From Muscardinus avellanarius (Eukaryota; Chordata; Mammalia; Rodentia; Gliridae), in the NCBI GenBank assembly GCA_963383645.1, contig OY726564.1:107143540-107207539 (forward strand): DNA of 64,000 nt, read 5' to 3'. This document shows positions 55,965-64,000 of the stretch, piece by piece. Made by a program: the position numbers and the translations under genes. The first letter of the stretch is position 1, and each line of letters starts with the position of its first letter. Under the pieces are notes generated by a model. The model was not told the DNA's origin. It ran no database searches and worked only from the letters and a program-made list of their open reading frames with translations.

Positions 55965-56372
55965 TTGTAGTATTGGGGTTCCTGGAAACCCTTCTACCTG
56001 CAGGCTACACTCTCAGACCTATTTTTTTTATTTGGAAACAGGGTCTCTTAAGCCAGCACGCTGGCTTCGAACCTGCGCGATCCTCCTGTCTCCGCCTCCC
56101 AAGCGTGGGGATTACAAGCGTGCGCCACCACGCTGGTGTGGTTTTTTCTTGTTTTGTTTTCTTGTTTGGTATTGGGGGGATTTAACCCAGTGACATTCTA
56201 CCTCTGAGCTGCACCCCCAGAGCTTTGTTATTTTATTTTTTATTTGAAACAGGGTCTTACTAAGTTGCTAAGGATCTCACTAAGTTGCTAAAGTTGGCCT
56301 GGAACCTATGATCCTCCTCTCTCAGCCTCTCAAGTACTGGGATTATAAGTGTTTACACTGCACCTGGCTCAG
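55965..56372 (-). repeat. Two inverted B1-dID SINEs
   Basis: 55965-56137 (ggtctgggag subtype with long T/CTTT tract) and 56165-56372. Confidence 0.92.
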
Positions 56373-56492
56373 AGAGATTTTTTTAAAAAATTTATGTTGT
56401 AGTTAAAGAAATTTAGCAGCCTAAATAAAAGCCTAAATAAGCACAATTTCATTTTGAATTATTTATAATTTATCTTTAAGATTGTAAAATCC

Positions 56493-57840
56493 AACCGGGT
56501 GTGGTGGCACATGCCTATAATCCCAGTACTTGGGAAGCTGAGACAGAAAGATTGCAGGTTCAAAGACAGCCTTAGCAAGTAGTGAGACTCTCATAAACCT
56601 AACAAGGCCATGTTTCGGGATAAAAATAAAATAGGGCTGGGGGTGTACCATGGAGGTAGAATGCCTATAGGTTCAGTCCCTAGTACCAAAAAAGAAAAAA
56701 TCCAAAATCTTCACTCCAAATAAACTATAAATATAATTAACATCGATTTTGAATAAACCATTGGATAATGAAATTCTTGTGGAAAATAGGATATAAAAGG
56801 GCTTGAAACTTGCATATTGTAATAGCAGGGCATCATAGGCCTGACCTACATCTGATTCATCACATTTACTCACCATGTCTTGACCCGTAGGTCAGATGAA
56901 TCAGAATTTAAACTGATAAACTGGGCATGGTGGTGCACACTTCTAATCCCAGCACTTGGGAGGCTGAGACCAGAGGGTTCAAAGCCAGCTTCAGCAATTT
57001 AGAGAGGCTATCAGCAAACTAGTGAGACCCTGTTTCCAAATCAGAAATAAAATCGGCGTAGGGGTATAGCCTGGAGGTACAATGCCTCTGGGTTCAATCC
57101 CCAGTACCAATAAATAAATAAGTAAACAAACAAACAAACAAATAGACCTATTGTTTGTAAGGATTCTGGTTTTAAGGTATATATCCTAGCTGGACATAGT
57201 GGTGTATGCCTGTAATCTCAGTACTTGGGAGGCTGAGATAGGAGGATCATAGGTCCATGGCCAGCTACTTAGTGAGGCCCTTTGCAACTTAGTGAGACCC
57301 TGTTTCAAAATAAAAAATAGTGTTGGGAGTGTAGCTCAGAAGTAGAATGCCCCTGGGTTCAATCCTCAGTACCCAAAAAAATGGGGACATATGTAGCTCA
57401 GGTAGAACATCCCTGGGTTCTCCTCCTCCTCCTCCTCCTCCTCCTCCTCCTCCTCCTCCTCTTCCTCCTCCTCCTCCTAAACATAATAGTAATAATAATG
57501 ATGATGATGATATAAAAAGGGCTCAAGGAATACTTCAGAGGTAGAATGCCCCTGGGTTCAATCCCAGTACCAAATAAGTAAGTAAATAAACAAACCTGTT
57601 AACACAATGCTATGCATTTAGCTAATAGTTAATGAAAAGTCACTGAATAAAGCCAGGTGTGGTGGTGCGTGCCTGTAATCCCAATACTTGGGAGGCTGAG
57701 ACAGGAGGATCACAGGTTTGAAGCCAAGGAACAGTAACTTAGCGAGACCCTGTTTCAAAATAAAAAATAAAATAGGGCTGAGGGTATAGCTCAGAGGTAG
57801 AATGCCTCTGGGTTCAATCCTTAGTACCACTGCAAAGGGC
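56493..57840 (+). repeat. Four plus SINEs
   Basis: 56493-56690, 56923-57110, 57188-57380 with extra ID halves to 57580, and 57648-57835. Confidence 0.88.
57418..57478 (+). repeat. (TCC)n microsatellite
   Basis: About 20 CTC/TCC units with one interruption (CTTCC), arising within the ID half of the SINE at 57380-57580. Confidence 0.95.
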
Positions 57841-58164
57841 TGGGGAGTCACTGAATGGATGGATGGATGAATCCATTTCATCGAAGAAGTATACTAGGAA
57901 GAAATGGCTAGAAATCCATGCTGAACAAAACCCACTTGTAAAATATCTGGTTGCTCAGATCAGAGTTCTCGAGGTGGTTGCATGATCCAGAGTACTGCTT
58001 CAAATCCCACTTCACTTGGGCTGCCTCATCCTCCCTTGAGATGAGCACTGGACGCTCTTGGAGTGGAGCCAGGCACCGGATAGGTAGTCAGCTTCCTGCT
58101 CCTCTATTTCTGGGTAAGATGGGAAGTAGACTTAGCACAAACCTAAGGCTGACTTCTTTATTTT
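57841..58164. other. Intergenic, unassigned
   Basis: No repeat or gene recognised. A 105-codon plus frame starting 57951 has no family resemblance and runs into a SINE. Confidence 0.5.
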
Positions 58165-58894
58165 GGAAACTGGGGATTAAGCCCAGGGGACATTCTGCCT
58201 CCAAGCCACACCCGCAGCCATATATATATGTGTGTGTATATACATATATATGTATATCTCCCAAATGATGAGATTACAAGTATGCACCACCACACCCAGC
58301 TCTAAAGCCCTAGTTTTTCTTTTTCTCTTTCTTTCTTTTTCTTTTTTTGCAGCTTATTCTTTATTTTGAAATAGGATCACACTAAGTGTTGGAGGGCCTC
58401 ACTAAGTAGCTGAGGCTGGCCGTGAACCCACACTCCTGTCTCAGCCTCCCAAGTACTAGGATTACAAGCCCACCATTCTCAGCCTGATTTTTTTTTTTTT
58501 TAAACAGAGGTATAGAGTCATAGACTCAGCAGGGTGTGGTGGTGCATGCTTATAATCCCAGTACTTGGGAGGCTGCTGAGACAGGAAGATCGCAGGTTCA
58601 AGACCAGCCTCAGCAACTTGGTGAGGCCCTCTGTAACTTAGTGAGACCCTGTTCCAAAATAAAAGATTAAAACCAACTGAGAGCTGGGCATGATGGTACA
58701 TACTTGTAATTCCAATACTTGGGAGGCTGAGACAGGAGGATTGCGGTTCGCAGACAGCCTTAGCTACTTAGGGGGGCCCTTTGCAACTCAGTGAGACCCT
58801 GTTTCAAACATAAAAAGGACTAAAAAATAGGGCAGGGGGTGTAGCTTGGAGATACAATGCCCCTGGGTTCCATCCCCAGTACCGCAAAAATAAA

Positions 58895-58947
<53 letters not shown>

Positions 58948-59032
58948 GAAAGAAAGAAAGGAAGAAAGAAAGAAAGAAAGAAAGAGGGTTGGGGTGTAGC
59001 TTGGAGGTAGAATGCCCCTGGGTTCAATACCG

Positions 59033-59085
<53 letters not shown>

Positions 59086-59090
59086 TTTAA
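58165..59090. repeat. SINE cluster with (GAAA)n and (CA)n
   Basis: Inverted 58165-58300 and 58350-58485; plus 58528-58675 and 58684-58890, (GAAA)n 58895-58985, ID half 58986-59038 and (CA)n to 59080. Confidence 0.87.
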
Positions 59091-59233
59091 GAAAGTATAA
59101 TTGAGTGCAATAAATAAATAAATAAATAAATAAAACTTGAGTTGCTTAGTGTGTATAGTCTGAAGTTCATAAAAACATAGTAATTCTGTGGATATGTACA
59201 AATATATAATGGTATATAAAAATGGAAAACTCA

Positions 59234-59985
59234 GAGCCAGGAGTGGTGACACACGCTTGTCATCCCAGCATTTGGGAGGCTGAGACAGGAGGATCGCGGT
59301 TCAAGGACAGCCTCAGCTACTTAGTGAGACCATTTGCGACTCAGTGAGACCCTATTTCAAAATAAAGAATAAAAAATAGGGCTGGGGGGGGGTAGCTCAG
59401 AGGTAGAATGCCCTTGGGTTCCATCTTCATTACTGAAAAAAAAAAAAAAGGTAAGCTCTGGTAGTGAGAAGATATCTGAATTAGGGTAAGGACCCCTTAG
59501 ATCATTTTATTGTTACAATTTGATTACATTTTGTTAGCTTTTCTTAAGATTTGGGAATGAGACAACCAATAGATATTAAAACTAAGTACCAGCCGGGCTT
59601 GGTGGCACACGCTTGTAATCCCAGCATTTGGGAGACTGAGACAGGAGGATCGCGGTTCGAGGACAGCCACAGCTACTTAGTGAGGCCCTATGCAACTCAG
59701 TGAGACCCCATTTCAAAATAAAGAATAAAAGCCATGCATGGTGGCGCATACTTGTAATCCCTGCGCTTGGAAGGTGGAAACAGGAGGATCACGCTGGTTC
59801 GAAGCCAGCCTCGCTGGCTTAAGAGACCCTGTTTCCAAATAAAAATATAAAAAAAATAGGTCTGGGAGTGTAGCCCGGAGGTAGAAGGGTTTCCAGGAAC
59901 CCCAGTACCACAGAAAAAAATAAAAAAGATAAAAAACAGGGCAGGGGGTGTAGCTCGGAGGTACACACACACACAAAAAAAAACT
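59234..59985 (+). repeat. B1-dID SINE and nested pair
   Basis: 59234-59450 single. The outer B1 half 59592-59728 contains a ggtctgggag copy 59729-59915; the outer ID half is 59937-59965. Confidence 0.9.
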
Positions 59986-60196
59986 AAGTACCAAATATTT
60001 CCTATTTTTCCAAAGTAAGAACATGAGTACTTCTGAAATGTGTAGATTTTGAATGTTCCTAGGCTTTAAAAATTATTTTTCTCTACATTTAATCTCCATG
60101 AACCTTTGGCGATCCATTTATTTTAATGGTAAGTGCACTTTCCCCATTGGGATTCTCTTTAAATAGCTCACAGACATGGTAATCCCCGTAGATTCT

Positions 60197-60197
<1 letters not shown>

Positions 60198-60256
<59 letters not shown>

Positions 60257-60460
60257 TGTTTCATGGCACTGGGGATGGAATCCAGGGACATCTACCTCAG
60301 TGCTACACCCCCAGACCTATTTTATTCTTTATTTTGAAAGAGAGCCTCACTGAGTTGCAGAGCGCCTCACTAAGTAGCTGAGGCTGGCGGTGAACCTGCG
60401 ATCCTCCTGTCTCAGCCTCCCAAGTACTGGGCTTGAAGCTGGCGCCACCTCGCTCGGCTA
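60198..60460 (-). repeat. (TTCT)n and inverted B1-dID SINE
   Basis: About 15 TTCT units (60198-60257) represent the SINE tail; the dimer runs to 60460. Confidence 0.93.
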
Positions 60461-61024
60461 TGGTAATTCCTTTAACTATGCAAAGGCAACTCCTTTTCCT
60501 TAGAACAGCCTTAAATCTGAAGCGCTTCTCGAGGACATCTCTCTGTTCTGATGCTGATTTATGGCCTAACAATACAAGTGAAATATGCATTGGAATATCT
60601 TATAGCAAAAACAGCTGAAATTAAACAGGGCTTCTTGAGAAACACCTCAGAATGAAGTTGTATGTCACCAAACCTGGCTATCTTTTGCAAAGGGTGAGCC
60701 ACCCTATTTACAGGCAGTGGAAACTTTTGACAGGAGATTTTCTGCAGCCCTTCCAAAAATAAAAACAGGCAGCTGGGTGCCCAGCCTTGAAGACCTACGG
60801 GGTTTAAAGGGGCTTATCAGCCACTAAAAACACTCCCGGAATCCTGGGCCTGGGTGCTCCCCACCTGTCGAACAAGGATGAGAATATGTGAGCATTTGGT
60901 TACAAATCCTACTGCACTCCCGGATGGCTCACAAAATATAAGAAGGGAAAAGCAGCTGGAAAACCGACAGGCAGAAAGAAGAGCAATGAGGAAAAAGTGT
61001 CTGGTTACGGGAATATACATGGTC
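60461..61024. other. Intergenic, single-copy
   Basis: No repeat recognised; short frames only. Confidence 0.55.
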
Positions 61025-61070
<46 letters not shown>

Positions 61071-61545
61071 GAACCCAGGGGCATTCTACCTCTGAGCTAC
61101 ACCCCCAGCCCTATTTCTTATTCTTTATTTCTGAAACAGGGTCTCTGAGTTGCAAAGGGCCTCACTAAGTAGCTGAGGCTGGCTTTGAACCACAATCCTC
61201 CTGTCTTAGTCTCCCAAATGCTGGGATTACAAGCATGCGCCACCACGCCAGCTCTGCATATATTATTAAGAATGGATTGATGCCAGGTATGGGGGCACAC
61301 ACCTGTCATCCCAATACTTGGGAGGCCGAGACAGGAAGATCTCGGGGTCCTGTCGCTGCCTCTGAAGTACTGAGATGATAGGAATGCACCATCACGCCCA
61401 ACTCATTTTTTTTTTTTAAAGAGTGTCTTGCTAAGTTACTGAGAATCTCACCAAGTAGCCAAGACTGGCCTCCAACCTGCAATTCTCCTGTCTCAGCCTC
61501 CCAAGTACTGGGATTATAGGCATGCGCCACCATGCTTGGCTGAGA
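61025..61545. repeat. (GT)n, inverted B1-dID and SINE fragments
   Basis: (GT)19 61028-61065, inverted dimer to 61255, plus B1 piece 61282-61345, inverted B1 61350-61545. Confidence 0.87.
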
Positions 61546-62449
61546 ATAATCTTTTTCAAAGGATGCTAATTAAGAACTGCCCCACTCCTTCATGATATGT
61601 TCCTCTAGAGATCACGGCATTTTCAGGGCCAATTCTGAGTTATGTGGAGATAGAAAGTATAGAACACCTCCTAGACGTCTCCTGATCAGGCCTGCTCCCT
61701 CCCGCAAATAGCCGACGCACAGTAGCTCCCGGGACGTTGCACACTGAGCGCTGTGATTCGCTATGGTCTCAGCAGATCTAAATGGGTTTATTAAATAACC
61801 TAAACCCAATGTGAATGCCATTTTGAATCTGGGAGGATTTTATTTTAAATCGCCTCTTAGATTTTTCTCATAAGAAAACAACCATGACTTACAGCAAAAA
61901 ATATTTCACTGAACTGTTTACAGAAGATAATAATCAGTTTTTAAAGTACATTTGGTAAAAACGTATGCCCATAAATGTCTTTCGGTATCTAGAAAGCTGA
62001 CCTAGTGATTCAAACAGAAAAGTAGATTAGATTCCTGGAATAAATTTCTGGTTCCATCACCACTCTGTGCATGCTAAAGCAAGTCCCTTAATCGCTCCGT
62101 ATCTTAGTTTCTCCACCTATAAAATGGGGGTAATAATATTTGCTAGTAGATAATGCCAGCAAAGCCCTTGGAAAGCCTCAGATGAGAGGCGCCAGAAGTA
62201 TTTGCTATCTGAAGCATGACCTCATGCCGTCTGAGAAATGGACTTTACTACGCTGGCTGATCGTTCCGGCACTTTGATTCCAAATGTTCTCTTTTGCTTC
62301 TTGCCTTATTAATTTCTATGTATTTTAATTCTGCTGTTTGTGTTATTCTGAGGAGGGTTGATGCCTTGAATAAATAAACTGAGTTTAATTTTTTTAACTC
62401 TTTGATTAAGAGTTTAAGCCAATAAAAAAAAAACAATCTTATGAGAGGT
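61546..62449. other. Intergenic, mostly single-copy
   Basis: Contains the MIR at 62030-62215; nothing else recognised. Confidence 0.55.
62030..62215 (+). repeat. MIR SINE fragment
   Basis: AAGCAAGTCCCTTAATCGCT, TTAGTTTCTCCACCTATAAA and ATGGGGGTAATAATATTTGC identify the MIR body and 3' part. Confidence 0.82.
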
Positions 62450-63480
62450 GAGCCGGGCGTGGTAGCGCACACTTGTAATTCCAGTACTTGGGAGGCTGAG
62501 ACAGGAGGATCGCAGGTTCAAGGCTAGCCTCAGCTACTTAGTGAGATCCTGTTTCAAAAATAAAGAATAAAAAATAGGGCTGGGGGTGTTAGGTCGGAGT
62601 TAGAACGGCCCTAGGTTCAACCTCCATTACCCCCAAAAATAATAATTATTATTATTATGAGAGGTGACCACAGCTAGGAAAGCCATATAGTGATAGATTT
62701 ATGCATTCATTCCTCTTATTTGTCTATAGTTTATTCCATATTATAAGATAATTTATAGCATGTACATATATATTCTTAGTCTTCCATGTATATTATTTAT
62801 TTATTTATTTATTTATTTTTATTTTTTATTTTGTGTGTGGTCCTGGGGATTGAACTCAGGGGCATTCTACCTCCAAGCTATACCCCAGCCCTATTTTATT
62901 CTTTATTTCTGAGACAGGGCCTCATTAAGTTACAGAGGGCCCCACAAGTTGCTGAGGCTGGCTGCAAACCTGTGATCCTCCTGTCTCAGCCTCTCAATTA
63001 CTGGGATTACAAGTGTTCGCCACAACACCCGGCGTCCCCTGCCCCTTTTTTTGAAACAGGATCTTGTTAGGTTGCCGAGAACCTGGCTACATTGATGAGG
63101 CGGGTATTGAACTCGTGATCCTCCTGTCTCAGCCTCCCAAATTCTGGGATTGCAGGATGTGCACCACCACGCCAGGCTCTCCGTATGAACTTTATGGAAA
63201 ATTTAAGGCAAATGATGAGACTGAGCTGGGTGTGGTGGCACAAGCCTGTAAGGCAGGTACTTGGGAGGCTGACTCAGGAGGGTCACAGGTTCAAATCAAC
63301 CTCGACAATGTACCAAGACGCTCAGCAACCCAGCCAGACCCTTTCAAGAAGCAAAAAATAATAAGGGCTGGGGATGTAGCCCAGAAGTAGAATGCCCCCT
63401 GGTTCCACCCCCAGCAACACACACACACACACACACACGCACGCACGCACGCACGCACGCACGCATGCATGCACACGCAC
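62450..63480. repeat. SINE cluster with (CA)n(GCAC)n
   Basis: Plus 62450-62640; inverted 62825-63030 and 63045-63175; plus 63222-63418, whose tail becomes (CA)n then (GCAC)n to 63480. Confidence 0.88.
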
Positions 63481-63817
63481 ATTGAGATTGCTTTAAAGTT
63501 TTATGTTTGTATCCCTTTTTCTAGAGGGACAAGATAACAGATGATAAAAGGGCAACGAATTAGTTGCTTAGAACTAAGTCTGAGCTTAACCTATCGTCCA
63601 GCTAGGTAGTACGTGTTGATCTCCTTGAGAAAATGGCAAAGGTCAAAGGAGCTCCTTGGGAATAACCAAGTAACTCAAAACAGAGCTGTGCATCCAAAAA
63701 CAAGACTTAGCGCTAAGGTCAGAGACAGGAAGCTGGTTGCTTTTCCCAAGGGCAAAACACTTTATTGCCTCTCATGTCTGTCAACCTACTTATCCAAAGC
63801 TATTAAAAATAATTCAC
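63481..63817. other. Intergenic, unassigned
   Basis: No repeat recognised. The frame from 63613 runs into a SINE and is not convincing. Confidence 0.5.
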
Positions 63818-64000
63818 ACCACGTTTTTAATCCCCGCGCTTGGGAGGCGGAGACAGGAGGATCGCGCAGGTTCGAAGCCAGCCGCGTGCGCTGGCTTAAG
63901 AGACCCTGTTTCCAAATAAAAATATAAAATAGGTCTGGGAGTGAATCACAAGCTGGGCGTGGTGGTGCACGCTTGTAATTCCAGTGCTTGGGAGGCTGAG
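63818..64000 (+). repeat. Two B1-dID SINEs, second cut by the window edge
   Basis: 63818-63940 lacks its first ~20 bases and ends inside GGTCTGGGAGTG. Another copy starts at 63951. Confidence 0.9.

Noticed and set aside
1..64000. CRISPR array, operon or bacterial features
   Set aside because: Spliced mammalian gene with SINEs and L1; regular repeats present are microsatellites or tandem modules without spacers.
48527..64000. Exons of the neighbouring gene expected upstream of CEP350 (TOR1AIP1 in human)
   Set aside because: No exon-like conserved frame found. In human the gap is tens of kb, so it probably lies beyond the right edge.

Overview
This is mammalian nuclear DNA from a rodent outside the mouse/rat group. 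The organism is inferred from its SINEs. More than 120 copies are dimers of a 7SL-derived B1 half, an A-rich linker and an ID half that has lost about 20 bp (the B1-dID architecture). A few full-length ID elements are also present. B1-dID elements are known from dormice, squirrels, beaver and some other non-murid rodents; I cannot fix the species. The rest is intron and intergenic DNA with L1, L2, MIR, MaLR LTR and Tigger fossils and many microsatellites.

One gene is certain: the 5' part of CEP350 (centrosome-associated protein 350), on the minus strand. A CpG-island promoter lies at about 47.4-48.35 kb. Non-coding exon 1 ends at a GTGAGC donor (47662). Eight coding exons follow: 29648-29733 (ATG at 29720), 28378-28421, 26128-26239, 23341-23503, 19110-19726, 11861-11974, 10580-10693 and 7138-7298. 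All junctions are AG/GT, phases agree throughout, and the exons join into 1398 coding bases (466 codons). The remainder of this roughly 3100-residue protein lies beyond coordinate 1. From about 48.5 kb to 64 kb is the intergenic region upstream of the promoter, with no convincing gene.

Unusual items in the repeat landscape: (1) at 1870-4225, a tandem promoter-like array with YY1-type ATGGCGGC motifs, ~165-bp monomers and a GC-rich 49/50-bp VNTR, probably the 5' UTR of the local L1 family; (2) at 49166-49663, a short insert flanked by a target duplication, in which the end of that same GC-rich module is joined almost directly to an L1 3' UTR; (3) at 24273-24856, a poly(A)-tailed retroposon of (CT)n plus three ~145-bp repeats plus AATAAA, whose 17-bp target site occurs three times; (4) at 14870-17110, a readable fossil of a jerky/Tigger-type transposase; (5) at 28692-28859, a duplicated hairpin unit near exon 3; (6) an inferred upstream ORF that begins in exon 1, crosses two introns and overlaps the CEP350 start.

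Repeat boundaries are by eye, accurate to about 5-20 bases. Exon boundaries are to the base, from splice signals and reading phase.
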